DNA from: Methanoregula formicica SMSP
GTDB taxonomy: Archaea; Halobacteriota; Methanomicrobia; Methanomicrobiales; Methanospirillaceae
Assembly: GCF_000327485.1 (NCBI RefSeq)
Contig: NC_019943.1
Location: 1,488,001 to 1,552,000 of the forward strand
Direction: 5' to 3'
Length of the DNA: 64,000 bases
Part shown: in pieces, positions 27,053-35,007 of the stretch
How positions within the stretch are numbered: the first letter of the stretch is position 1
Layout: every line of letters starts with the position of its first letter
The notes under the pieces: model-generated
Seen by the model: the letters and a program-made list of their open reading frames with translations, nothing else
What the model was told of the DNA's origin: nothing
Databases searched by the model: none
Translations under genes and position numbers: made by a program

Positions 27053-27400
27053 TCAGGAGTGTTGATCCATATCCCGGAGAATTGTAAAAATCGCTGGTTT
27101 CACTTCAGGAAGATCGTTGACGATGACATCCCAGACAATTGAATAATCGATCCGGAAATACCCATGGATGATCCTGTTGCGAAGGGCGGCCATCTCTTTC
27201 CAGGGAAGATCCGGGTATTCCCCTTTTACCGACTCAGGGACATTATTTGCCGCTTCGCCGATTACTTCAATCGCACTCCGGACTGCGTGGCTGAAATAAT
27301 CGTCATTGATGAGATCATTGAGGGTCCGATCTTTTGCTATCCGTTCCAGGAACGCGATCTCGTCAAGGATATGCCGGAGATAGACGCTGTCATCCTTCAA
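27053..27400 (-). CDS. hepT: HepT-like HEPN toxin (DUF86)
   Basis: The 115-residue all-helical product is a HepT-type HEPN ribonuclease: YLRHILDEIAFLERIAKDRT at the start and the active-site motif R-x4-H-x-Y in AALRNRIIHGYFRIDYSIVW. In studied systems this motif cuts RNA, and its Tyr is AMP-modified by the partner nucleotidyltransferase to silence it. The start is a TTG at 27400, supported by GAGGTGAT five nt upstream. It overlaps the end of the MntA-like gene by 11 nt, the usual operon order for this toxin-antitoxin class. Confidence 0.9.
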   Translation of the reverse strand: MKDDSVYLRHILDEIAFLERIAKDRTLNDLINDDYFSHAVRSAIEVIGEAANNVPESVKGEYPDLPWKEMAALRNRIIHGYFRIDYSIVWDVIVNDLPEVKPAIFTILRDMDQHS

Positions 27401-27713
27401 TCCAGATCACCTCGGCCTCAATTCGGGGCCGGATGTACTTGTCAATCCCTTCGACCGTGATGAGATCCACATTCCTCATGAACAGGGCTTCCAGTCGCTC
27501 CGCAAGGGCAACAAAATTTTTCAGGGTAGCGTGTCCTTCGGCAAAGTCCACGACAACGTCAACATCGCTCTTCTTTGTCTCTTCACCGCGGGCAAACGAG
27601 CCGAAGATCCCGATCCGCGTCACCCCAAACGTACTGCGGATGGCCGGAGCTGCTGCTTCCAGTTTTTTTATAACCGGGCTTTTCCTCCGTGGCCTTGCGA
27701 TGAGTCCGGGCAT
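27390..27713 (-). CDS. mntA: MntA-like minimal nucleotidyltransferase antitoxin
   Basis: The 107-residue product has the minimal nucleotidyltransferase signature GIFGSFARGEETKKSDVDVV, with GSxxxG and D-x-D metal-binding acids, then a third acid in NVDLITVEG. MntA proteins transfer AMP to the catalytic Tyr of HepT and so neutralise it. AGGAAGGA lies about 5 nt before the ATG. It is the first gene of the pair with hepT downstream. It lies directly behind, and opposite to, cassette copy 2. Confidence 0.92.
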   Translation of the reverse strand: MPGLIARPRRKSPVIKKLEAAAPAIRSTFGVTRIGIFGSFARGEETKKSDVDVVVDFAEGHATLKNFVALAERLEALFMRNVDLITVEGIDKYIRPRIEAEVIWIEG

Positions 27714-27812
27714 GCCGTTCCTTCCTATATGGAATTGGACATCCGGGTACTATAAGGATATGGGGGGACAGGAATGCTGGGCCGGTATCGTGAAGTCTCG
27801 AACGAAGGGGGC

Positions 27813-27920
27813 AGGCTGGGCACCGCCATATCCGGCCGATTGGTTTTGTGTTGCCCGGTGCCGGCGGGGGTGCTGGCCGGTTGTGGAGTGTGGGGGCCGT
27901 TGCCCGCGGAGGGGAGAGGG
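27813..27920 (+). repeat. GC-rich dispersed repeat A, copy 3
   Basis: GGCTGGGCACCGCCATATCC, then TTGCCCGGTGCCGGCGGGGG and TGCTGGCCGG. It runs directly into cassette copy 2. Confidence 0.65.
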
Positions 27921-28306
27921 GCGGCCGGAAACCCTGCAAAGAATGAAAAACAGAACGGTAAGGTAAAAAGAGACGAATTTCCCCGCGCAGGTTTTTACTT
28001 ACGCCGGGAGAGATCTCTTCCGGCCAATCCCTGCTCATTTCATTTTCCTTTTCTTCCCGGGCACCATTCGTATTTTCGAACGTGTAGCTGATTGGGACAG
28101 AAATCATATATATCAAAATTATAAATCGCTCAGTGTGGACAACCGGTAGTTGTTTCACAAGAAGAAGAGGACGGGTTCGCCCCAGGTAGAATTGCGGCTG
28201 AACCCGGTCCCGCCCGTAGGCATGAGAACATTATCTTCTGATCCTATGAAGGTTTTCCCCTGCCGGCGAGCGAAGCGCATGGAAACATGCGGGGAGTTGA
28301 AGAAAA
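27921..28306 (+). promoter_or_regulatory. secretion cassette module, copy 2 (promoter and 5'UTR)
   Basis: Nearly identical to 31407-31792 across its whole length, including GCGCATGGAAACATGCGGGG and the ribosome site GGAGTTGAAGAAAA. The homology continues into the first 80 nt of the coding sequence (signal peptide). TATA-like CATATATATCA is at 28105-28115 and the structured element at 28169-28227. The small palindrome GCATGGAAACATGC just before the ribosome site could hide or expose it. Confidence 0.88.
28169..28227 (+). ncRNA. conserved 59-nt structured leader element, copy 2
   Basis: Same sequence as copies 1 and 3. A ten-pair stem GGACGGGTTC/GAACCCGGTCC with one bulge, a 20-nt loop region, and a small GCC-CGTA-GGC hairpin followed by ATGAGA. 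Confidence 0.65.
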
Positions 28307-29440
28307 ATGAACATACACAAAACAGTTTTTGTCCTGCTGGCACTGTTGCTGGCGGGGATGGCGATAGTACCAATGGTGAATGCGGCGGAAGATACAGGAA
28401 CAGTAAACTCTGTTGGAATAAATCGGGGATTACCAGATCCTATGAATGATCCGGTAATTAAGGCGATACTTGAAAATGCAACCGCCATGGAATCATTACC
28501 TGATTCTATTGCAGCTAAATCTGATAAGAACGGCAATATTACAGCATCCCGTTTTGATGCAAAAACGGAAGCATACCTGAACAATTATATCAGCCCTGCT
28601 AATAACCTGGTCAAAACCATGAAAAATGGAGGCTACACCGAAGATCAGATTACACAATTCTTAAATATGAATGGATATGGCTGGGATCCAAAAACCGGTG
28701 CAAGCTGGAAAGGAACCGCACCCACACCTGAAGAACAAAAGATCATTAACAAAATCCGTGGGCAGGATTATTCTCCCTATGGTGCATTCTCACAGACCAG
28801 ATCGTCATCTGCAATAGCGAGGGATGGAAGAGCCGGAGGAGCTACGCAAAGTGTAAACAATGAAAATACATTTGTTGGATTTAATGGATATATGAATCCG
28901 GGATCAATGTTCGTAAGTTCAGCAGGCACATTCCAGCATGTTGTTACAACCCATGTTGGTAAAAAAACACCCTCCGGTCAGGATGACTGGACAGAAGCCG
29001 GTGTCTTGAATTCCATGAACGATGCCTACGCCCGTTATTTCACCTATGATAATGATGAAGGAGCATGGCAGTTTCATGGAGCGGCCGAAGTTGAATGGTA
29101 TAAAAATTATGCAATTTATGTTACGAGCTCATCAGATTCATCCGGATATATTTATAACATTTGGATTGATAATAATTGGGTTCGGAGCGGTCACCTTAAA
29201 GCCCGGCAGACCGGAATAAATAATGCAAATGAAATCTGGTCTCTGGGGACAAACTGGTTTGATTACGATGATATTAATCCGGCATTCCAGAACGAGAACC
29301 TCTATACAACATCAGGTTCCGTACAGTGGGGCGATTATCCCACTACGGGGACATCCCTGAGCAGCGATCCCTATGGATATGTTCTGAAGGATCACTATAT
29401 GAATAGCGGCACATGGAAGTTTTACTCATGGAATGTGTGA
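28307..29440 (+). CDS. secreted protein of unknown family, cassette 2
   Basis: The 377-residue precursor shares its signal peptide (TVFVLLALLLAGMAIVPMVN) almost exactly with the metalloprotease at 31793. The N-terminal 150 residues are helical and charged, like a prodomain (TEAYLNNYISPANNLVKTMK, GGYTEDQITQFLNMNGYGWD). The C-terminal half is rich in Trp, Tyr, Asn and Ser (WTEAGVLNSMNDAYARYFTY, WQFHGAAEVEWYKNYAIYVT, YIYNIWIDNNWVRSG), as in secreted beta-sandwich enzymes or lectins. I see no HExxH and no clear Cys/His active site. By context it may be a hydrolase of a type I cannot name. Its stop overlaps the next gene as GTGA. Confidence 0.75.
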   Translation: MNIHKTVFVLLALLLAGMAIVPMVNAAEDTGTVNSVGINRGLPDPMNDPVIKAILENATAMESLPDSIAAKSDKNGNITASRFDAKTEAYLNNYISPANNLVKTMKNGGYTEDQITQFLNMNGYGWDPKTGASWKGTAPTPEEQKIINKIRGQDYSPYGAFSQTRSSSAIARDGRAGGATQSVNNENTFVGFNGYMNPGSMFVSSAGTFQHVVTTHVGKKTPSGQDDWTEAGVLNSMNDAYARYFTYDNDEGAWQFHGAAEVEWYKNYAIYVTSSSDSSGYIYNIWIDNNWVRSGHLKARQTGINNANEIWSLGTNWFDYDDINPAFQNENLYTTSGSVQWGDYPTTGTSLSSDPYGYVLKDHYMNSGTWKFYSWNV

Positions 29441-30210
29441 AATCTGCAATCATTTCAACCCTTTTTTTCCTGATTCTTATTGAAGGATGCCTTTTATCTG
29501 GATGCGTCTTTGATAAACCGGATCATGAAACACAGGCAGTTATTGCGGATACCAATTCCACTGCGATAGCAATCGCACTCAATGATACCAGGATCAGAAC
29601 CTATCTTGCATATGATGGGTCTTATAAGATTCTCTACGCGGGCCCAACAGATTTTGAATCTGATAATTCCATCTTTCATGTAACCGCTGTTGAGATCGAT
29701 ACACCTAATGATCTTTACCATGTGTATGTCAATGTCACAAATGGTACAGTAGATCATATCTGGCCGCAGCCAAAAAGAAGTTCTCCGGCCGATCCGTTAC
29801 CCGATTCAACACAGGATCCCGGACCCGTATGTAATTCTAATCTCCAAATCATTGCCCCGGTCGATACATCCGTGCCCGTCCGGGACCCGATGCCCGGGAT
29901 CCGGTATTCCTTAAACCGGAGCGATTCAGACAGGACGATTGTACTCGAAAAGGGAGATATTGTCGAGGTCACACTCGGGTTTGCCCCGGGACTTGCCATG
30001 CGCTGGATCGTCCCGGTCTCCGGGTGTGGTATAGAGCTGGTGAATGACGGCACCTATTATAGTGGCGGCGATTTCTGGAACAACACCGGATACTACCGCG
30101 CACGGTACCGGGCAATCAGCCCCGGGACTTCAGTTCTGAATGGAAAACTGGTCTTCAGGCCTGAGGACCCGGGGGGTCTCCGGTTCAATCTTACCCTGAT
30201 TGTGAAGTAG
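29437..30210 (+). CDS. two-domain lipoprotein with C-terminal chagasin-like (I42) domain
   Basis: The GTG at 29437 overlaps the previous stop as GTGA; an in-frame ATG at 29428 is an alternative. A lipoprotein signal ends LLSGC. The first domain (about residues 40-115: ALNDTRIRTYLAYDGSYKIL, NDLYHVYVNVTNGTVDHIW) looks PepSY-like. The second, after a Pro/Ser linker, is paralogous to the C-terminal domain of 24667-25254: RTIVLEKGDIVEVTLGFAPG, then YRARYRAISPGTSVLNGKLV and an F-R-P-E stretch reminiscent of the RPW loop of chagasin. PepSY-like and I42 domains both occur in protease inhibitors. It is the partner gene of the secreted protein of cassette 2. Function is inferred. Confidence 0.62.
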   Translation: MKSAIISTLFFLILIEGCLLSGCVFDKPDHETQAVIADTNSTAIAIALNDTRIRTYLAYDGSYKILYAGPTDFESDNSIFHVTAVEIDTPNDLYHVYVNVTNGTVDHIWPQPKRSSPADPLPDSTQDPGPVCNSNLQIIAPVDTSVPVRDPMPGIRYSLNRSDSDRTIVLEKGDIVEVTLGFAPGLAMRWIVPVSGCGIELVNDGTYYSGGDFWNNTGYYRARYRAISPGTSVLNGKLVFRPEDPGGLRFNLTLIVK

Positions 30211-30254
30211 GCCGGGCAACTCCCTGTATCAACAAGGAGAGGGAGCCCTCGCCC

Positions 30255-30312
30255 TCTCCGGCCGGAATGGCTTTGTGCTGCCCGGTGCCGGCGGGGGTGC
30301 TGGCCGGGATGT
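30255..30312 (+). repeat. GC-rich dispersed repeat A, copy 4
   Basis: CTCCGGCCGGAATGGCTTTG, then TGCTGCCCGGTGCCGGCGGG and GGTGCTGGCCGGGATG. It follows the lipoprotein gene of cassette 2. Confidence 0.7.
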
Positions 30313-30393
30313 GGTGAGGGGCTGTTGCAAAAAGTGTATAGGGAAAAGGCGGCCGGCACCGGATGTAACCACACCGTCAATGCATTAATAATA

Positions 30394-30708
30394 ATGACAG
30401 ACATACAACTTCCAGAGAGATCAATGGAACCACTCGTCCTCCTCCGGCAGCACGAACTGGAATTAAAAAAACGGTTTGGTGTTGCAACGATTGGCATATT
30501 CGGCTCATATGTACGGGGAGAAGAGCGGCCGGAGAGCGATGTGGATGTCCTTGTCACGTTCCGAAGGGGAGAAGAAACGTTCGACAATTATATGGACTGC
30601 AAGTTCTATCTCGAAGATCTGTTCGGGCGTAAAGTCGATCTCGTCATGAAAGGTGCAATAAAAAAGCGGCTGAAACCCTACATACTTGGCGAGGTCGTGT
30701 ATGCATAG
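30394..30708 (+). CDS. MntA-like minimal nucleotidyltransferase antitoxin (second pair)
   Basis: The 104-residue product has the nucleotidyltransferase signature TIGIFGSYVRGEERPESDVD, with GSxxxG, D-x-D and a later acid in RKVDLVMKG. It is a different subtype from the 27390 protein (a longer LRQHELELKKRFGV lead helix). An ATG at 30424 is an alternative start. The stop lies inside the start of the HepT-like gene (8-nt overlap), as in the first pair but on the opposite strand. Confidence 0.88.
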   Translation: MTDIQLPERSMEPLVLLRQHELELKKRFGVATIGIFGSYVRGEERPESDVDVLVTFRRGEETFDNYMDCKFYLEDLFGRKVDLVMKGAIKKRLKPYILGEVVYA

Positions 30709-31066
30709 AACTACGCTCCAGTTCCTTGACGATATCCTTGAATCAATTGCCAATATTGAGGAGGATACAAGCGGTATCACCTTCGAGGATTTTTCAAAAG
30801 ATCGGAGGAGACGGGATGCGGTTATCCGGAATTTCCAGGTCATAGGTGAGGCCATCAAGAATCTCCCGATGGATCTCAAAGAGCGATATCCGGGAACGGA
30901 CTGGAAAAAGATTGCCGGATTCCGCGATGTTCTTACCCATGTCTATTTCGGAATAAAATATTCGATTCTCTGGGATAATGCAACAAACAATCTGCCCGAT
31001 CTTAAAAGAGCTATTGCAAAAATTCTGAAAGAAGAAACACGAAGAGAGAGAAGCCCGGCAAAATAG
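30701..31066 (+). CDS. HepT-like HEPN toxin (second pair)
   Basis: The 121-residue product is a HepT/DUF86-type protein: TTLQFLDDILESIANIEEDT, VIRNFQVIGEAIKNLPMDLK and the R-x4-H-x-Y motif in IAGFRDVLTHVYFGIKYSIL. The motif is intact, so ribonuclease activity and Tyr AMP-modification are both possible. GAGGT lies about 6-10 nt before ATG 30701. Low similarity to the 27053 protein suggests it arrived separately rather than by local duplication. Confidence 0.88.
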   Translation: MHRTTLQFLDDILESIANIEEDTSGITFEDFSKDRRRRDAVIRNFQVIGEAIKNLPMDLKERYPGTDWKKIAGFRDVLTHVYFGIKYSILWDNATNNLPDLKRAIAKILKEETRRERSPAK

Positions 31067-31096
31067 TCTTTCAACAGGATGCCAGGATTCTCCGGA

Positions 31097-31246
31097 TTAC
31101 ATCACGCGTTTCTTCAGCCCGGCAAGACTGATCGTGCCCTCGTCCCGCCACTCGGCAACCATCGCGAGGTCGTGGAGGTCTTCCCGGAGATGCTCGTATT
31201 CACGGATGGGGAGCATCACCGCGACCTTGTTGCCGCTCTCGTCCAT
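31097..31246 (-). pseudogene. truncated Phd/YefM-type antitoxin
   Basis: A 49-codon frame (ATG 31246 to TAA 31097) encodes MDESGNKVAVMLPIREYEHL, then REDLHDLAMVAEWRDEGTIS and LAGLKKRVM. This matches the C-terminal two-thirds of Phd/YefM-like antitoxins (D-E-x-G-N-x-V-A-V-x-L-P-I-x-E-Y). The preceding in-frame codons still read AAEQYI, the family's next residues, but have no start codon and meet a stop. No toxin gene adjoins it. It is a remnant of a type II toxin-antitoxin pair, or possibly a short functional antitoxin. Confidence 0.6.
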
Positions 31247-31344
31247 GATATACTGTTCCGCAGCTGACGTACAGGTTCCTGATTATACGGTGTATTTCCC
31301 TGAGGATTATGATCGCTTTTCGTGCAACAGGGGGTGGGGAGGAA

Positions 31345-31406
31345 TCGCCCTATCCGGGCAAACGGCTTTGTGCTGCCCGGTGCCGGTCGGGGTGTGGGAA
31401 AAGGGG
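31345..31406 (+). repeat. GC-rich dispersed repeat A, copy 5
   Basis: CCGGGCAAACGGCTTTGTGC, then TGCCCGGTGCCGGTCGGGGT. It leads straight into cassette copy 3; like copy 1 it carries GGTGTGGGAAAAGG at the junction. Confidence 0.7.
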
Positions 31407-31792
31407 GCGGCCGGAAACCCTGCAAAGAATGAAAAACAGAACGGTAAGGTAAAAAGAGACGAATTTCCCCGCGCAGGTTTTTACTTACGCCGGGAGAGAT
31501 CTCTTCCGGCCAATCCCTGCTCATTTCATTTTCCTTTTCTTCCCGGGCACCTTTCGTATTTTCGAACGTGTAGCTGATTGGGACAGAAATCATATATATC
31601 AAAATTATAAATCGCTCAGTGTGGACAACCGGTAGTTGTTTCACAAGAAGAAGAGGACGGGTTCGCCCCAGGTAGAATTGCGGCTGAACCCGGTCCCGCC
31701 CGTAGGCATGAGAACATTATCTTCTGATCCTATGAAGGTTTTCCCCTGCCGGCGAGCGAAGCGCATGGAAACATGCGGGGAGTTGAAGAAAA
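31407..31792 (+). promoter_or_regulatory. secretion cassette module, copy 3 (promoter and 5'UTR)
   Basis: Differs from copy 2 at only a few bases (for example CACCTTTCG for CACCATTCG). It has the same TATA-like CATATATATCA (31591-31601), structured element (31655-31713), palindrome GCATGGAAACATGC and ribosome site. The identity runs on into the signal-peptide codons of the metalloprotease gene, then stops. Confidence 0.88.
31655..31713 (+). ncRNA. conserved 59-nt structured leader element, copy 3
   Basis: Identical in sequence to copies 1 and 2; stem GGACGGGTTC/GAACCCGGTCC and terminal GCC-CGTA-GGC hairpin. Confidence 0.65.
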
Positions 31793-33079
31793 ATGAACAT
31801 ACACAAAACAGTTTTTGTCCTGCTGGCACTGTTGTTGGCCGGGATGGCGATAGTACCAATGGTGAATGCGGCGGACACGAGTGATAAGGCAAATATGGTC
31901 GGTGTCACGGTTCCCGCCCCTGAATCTGTTGATTTCAGCGAACTGAAAGCACGACATACAGAACACTCTGAGGAAGCATTTATTCTTACAGATCCCGTCA
32001 CATTTCTGACCTTCTGGAATAACAAACTGGAATGGGGATTATCCCAGCAGCAGATAGAAACCGGTGTCAAAAAAATGGAAGCCGGAGATCTGAAAAAATA
32101 TTGGGACGATTCGGAAAAATATTACGAGATAAACAATCCTGAAGAATTCAGTCGGGATCTGCAAAGGGGTCTTGGAATAACGAGCGAACAGGCGGCTATC
32201 TTTGTTAAAGCCCAAAAAGAGCAAACGCGCCTGGATTACCAGAATTATCAGGCCCCATCCCAATCTGCACTCTCCTCATTGCAGAAATCATCCATGGTTC
32301 TTACTGCAAGTCCAAGCACCCAGTCAGCACCTTCTGCAACAGGATACCTGTATACAGTACTTATCTTTACCGACTTCCAGATCCCCAGTGAAGAGGGAGC
32401 ATGGAGAGACTCGCACAAAGAGGATGCCTGGTACGATGCCTGGATGGGAACAAATCAGATTGAAAGCCAGGCAGATTCAAGAGCCGGCGTAGATAATTCC
32501 GTAGGAACGTATTCTGTCACAGTGAGCGGACAAAATACCGGGGACAACAGTAATGCATGGGGTTCTTCAGGATGGATGGAACGGGCTGCGCAAAACCTTG
32601 GCTACACGGACAGTAACAGCGACGGCAGGTATACCGATGATATGGCCCGGGCGCTCAAGAGTTATCAGGGTGCAGATTCGGTAATGCTGATGTTCGCCAC
32701 GCATGATATAACCCGTTCCTATGCGGTAGGTCCCGATCAGGGATATGCAGATAAAGCAGCGATAGGATACTGGTGGATGGGATCAGACAGCGCAGTGCAC
32801 TTCGCAACACAATACCACTATGAACATGAGGCACTGCACCTTTACGGGGCACTGGATGAATATGAGGGCCAAAGTTACTGCGGGCAGGCAAGTAGTCTTG
32901 CAGTCGATCCAATGCAACAGTTCTATACAAATACCAACAATTTCAACTGTTCAGTATCAACAACCAGTGTAATGCGGGATCTGGGCCAAACCGTGATAAG
33001 CCTGTCAACGAAACGGTTCATTGGTTGGGGAGACCATGACAATGACGGAACACTTGATCCATTTGACAGTTCCCCATAA
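31793..33079 (+). CDS. secreted metzincin-type zinc metalloprotease
   Basis: The 428-residue precursor has the shared cassette signal peptide, a charged helical prodomain (about 30-160) and a catalytic domain with the zinc motif H345-E346-A-L-H349-L-Y-G352-A-L-D355, within HYEHEALHLYGALDEYEGQS. HExxHxxGxxD is a metzincin pattern with Asp as third ligand, as in snapalysin-like enzymes. A downstream Met (TTSVMRDLG) is a candidate Met-turn. The C-terminal GWGDHDNDGTLDPFDSSP resembles a calcium-binding thrombospondin type 3-like motif. It is followed by a membrane-anchored companion at 33102. It should digest extracellular protein. Confidence 0.84.
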   Translation: MNIHKTVFVLLALLLAGMAIVPMVNAADTSDKANMVGVTVPAPESVDFSELKARHTEHSEEAFILTDPVTFLTFWNNKLEWGLSQQQIETGVKKMEAGDLKKYWDDSEKYYEINNPEEFSRDLQRGLGITSEQAAIFVKAQKEQTRLDYQNYQAPSQSALSSLQKSSMVLTASPSTQSAPSATGYLYTVLIFTDFQIPSEEGAWRDSHKEDAWYDAWMGTNQIESQADSRAGVDNSVGTYSVTVSGQNTGDNSNAWGSSGWMERAAQNLGYTDSNSDGRYTDDMARALKSYQGADSVMLMFATHDITRSYAVGPDQGYADKAAIGYWWMGSDSAVHFATQYHYEHEALHLYGALDEYEGQSYCGQASSLAVDPMQQFYTNTNNFNCSVSTTSVMRDLGQTVISLSTKRFIGWGDHDNDGTLDPFDSSP

Positions 33080-33101
33080 TTTTCTATTTATTTTTCGTAT
33101 C

Positions 33102-33854
33102 ATGAAATTTGCACTACCTGTCCTTATCGGGATATTGATGATCATTCCCGCAATCCACGCTGAACCGGATATGAATACTTCAACGATTCCCTCCGGCGAT
33201 TCAGTCATTATTCTCGATATTAAAGCTCCTCAGGAGAAAAAGGTCTTTCTGAATTTGCCAGAACCACCTCGTGTTACAGTGATTGGTTATGTGAGAAACA
33301 TGGAATCATTGCAATCGGTCATCGTCAGTTCCAATGAAGGGTCGACAGATTGTGGCAACACATCGTTTATATCCTGTACGATTCCGGTTACAAAAGGTCT
33401 GAACCAGATCACTATCACGGCCATGGATTCTGTCGGGAGACGGGTATCTACGACAAGAAATTTCTCAATAGAATACGGAGTGCCTGATCTACCACCCAGA
33501 ATTACCATATCCGGAAAAATTACTACACCGGACGGTCGTCCCGTAGCGGGGGCAACAGTCCGAACGGAATTTCCCCGGCCTTATGATACAAAAACGGTTA
33601 CCGTACAGTCAGATGCCGATGGTACGTATCGTATCAACAACGCACATGGATTCCGCCAGAAAATCAGTGTGGAAAAAAACGGGTATACAAATATTACAAA
33701 AGAGATGACTTTTACGCAAAACGTTAATACCGCTGATTTCATCTTAGAACCGACAACAAAATCCGCTTCCGGATTAACGATAGTCATGTGCTTTGTCGCG
33801 ATATTCGGAGTTATTCTGATTTTTTCCCGGAAACAGCAGACACATCTCGTGTGA
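33102..33854 (+). CDS. membrane-anchored protein with carboxypeptidase-regulatory-like domain
   Basis: The 250-residue product has a signal peptide (FALPVLIGILMIIPAIHA), an Ig-like domain (about 30-130, PPRVTVIGYVRNMESLQSVI and GLNQITITAMDSVGRRVSTT), a carboxypeptidase-regulatory-like domain (ITISGKITTPDGRPVAGATV, DADGTYRINN) and a C-terminal transmembrane helix (GLTIVMCFVAIFGVILIFSR). This is a surface-anchored binding protein. It lies 22 nt after the metalloprotease and is its operon partner, perhaps tethering it to the cell. The start is placed at the ATG before the signal peptide. Confidence 0.78.
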   Translation: MKFALPVLIGILMIIPAIHAEPDMNTSTIPSGDSVIILDIKAPQEKKVFLNLPEPPRVTVIGYVRNMESLQSVIVSSNEGSTDCGNTSFISCTIPVTKGLNQITITAMDSVGRRVSTTRNFSIEYGVPDLPPRITISGKITTPDGRPVAGATVRTEFPRPYDTKTVTVQSDADGTYRINNAHGFRQKISVEKNGYTNITKEMTFTQNVNTADFILEPTTKSASGLTIVMCFVAIFGVILIFSRKQQTHLV

Positions 33855-33989
33855 GGACTTACCGGGTTTGGAAACCTTTTTTTCCGGTTACTATCCGAGT
33901 CGGTAAAATTCAAGTGAGGTACGCGAGATTCTACTGTCCGCTCATCCTGCATGGGGGGCGTTGCCTGAGGGTAACGAGTTGAGGGAGTG

Positions 33990-34062
33990 GGCTGGGCATC
34001 GTCCTACCCGGCCGAATGGCTTTGTGCTGGCCGGTGCCGGCGGGGGTGCTGCCCGGGTGTGA
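33990..34062 (+). repeat. GC-rich dispersed repeat A, copy 6
   Basis: GGCTGGGCATCGTCCTACCC, then GGCTTTGTGCTGGCCGGTGC and CGGCGGGGGTGCTGCCCGGG. It sits between cassette 3 and the third HEPN pair. Confidence 0.7.
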
Positions 34063-34200
34063 TGGGAAGAAGGTGTTGTCCAGGGCGGGGGAGAGGGGAA
34101 TGAGAGCGAAGAATTCCGAACCAGATATTTTTCAGAAATATCATCGGTTTCCAGGAAAATAGATCCCGTCCGCCCGCGACAACAATATTCATCAGGGTCC

Positions 34201-34626
34201 ATGGGAAACGATAAACAAGGAGAAGTGGATTGCCCCATGACGGTTGATCCCGGGGAATGGTTCCGGCAGGCACAGTATGATCTCGGCACTGCAGAATCGC
34301 TCGTTTCTTCCGGCAGGTATCCCCCGGCGGTTTTTTTCTGCCACCTGGCACTGGAAAAAGCCCTCAAGGCTCTTTGTGCAGAGAAATTCGACAGTGAACC
34401 GGACAAAACACATAATCTTGTCTATCTTGTTGAACTCCTTGGACTCGAACTGCCGCAGCCATACCTGGACTCGTTGTTTGTCATAAACAGGACCGGGGTC
34501 ACGGGACGCTATCCCCATAACCTTGAAAAGGTTCTTGAACAATATACAACAGAAAAGACCCGAAAACTGCTTGCGGATACGCGGGAGATTCTTACATGGT
34601 TGATGCAAAGGTCCTCGAAGCGGTGA
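34201..34626 (+). CDS. HEPN-domain protein (third HEPN/MNT pair)
   Basis: The 141-residue product matches the HEPN domain: EWFRQAQYDLGTAESLVSSG, YPPAVFFCHLALEKALKALC, then THNLVYLVELLGLELPQPYL and the end TREILTWLMQRSSKR. Unlike the two HepT proteins it shows no clear R-x4-6-H motif, so it may act as a non-nuclease partner or use other residues. Alternative ATG at 34237. It overlaps the nucleotidyltransferase gene by 31 nt, in the order HEPN first, opposite to the other two pairs. Confidence 0.85.
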   Translation: MGNDKQGEVDCPMTVDPGEWFRQAQYDLGTAESLVSSGRYPPAVFFCHLALEKALKALCAEKFDSEPDKTHNLVYLVELLGLELPQPYLDSLFVINRTGVTGRYPHNLEKVLEQYTTEKTRKLLADTREILTWLMQRSSKR

Positions 34627-34937
34627 ACTATTTCAGTAAAATAATCCGTGAGAGCGGGATCCATATCGATAGTATTATTCTGTTTGGCTCTTCGAGTACA
34701 GGCCTGACACGACCGGGCAGCGACATCGACCTTGCAATCATATCCGATGATTTCGCGGGCCGGGATATTTTCGACAGGGCGCTCCTGACCCGGGACGCAG
34801 AATTAAACACGATTAAAAAATTCCGGGTGCCGCTCGACATCGTGACCCTGACAACCGAAGAGCTTGCCGATACGGCATCGCCGATTGCAGGGACACTCCG
34901 GAACGGGATTGCCCTGCTCCCGACTTCCTCGGTGTGA
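34596..34937 (+). CDS. minimal nucleotidyltransferase (third HEPN/MNT pair)
   Basis: The 113-residue product carries SIILFGSSSTGLTRPGSDID, i.e. GSxxxG followed by D-I-D, and a third acid in VPLDIVTLTTEEL: the complete active site of minimal nucleotidyltransferases. GGGAGAT lies about 6 nt before the ATG. Together with 34201 it forms a HEPN/MNT module, a class often acting as toxin-antitoxin or defence systems. Confidence 0.88.
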   Translation: MVDAKVLEAVNYFSKIIRESGIHIDSIILFGSSSTGLTRPGSDIDLAIISDDFAGRDIFDRALLTRDAELNTIKKFRVPLDIVTLTTEELADTASPIAGTLRNGIALLPTSSV

Positions 34938-35007
34938 TCGAATACTTTTTTAGATTCTGCCGGCATCTCATGTCCGAACAGGGAGTCTGCCCCACATCAG
35001 CAGCGAG

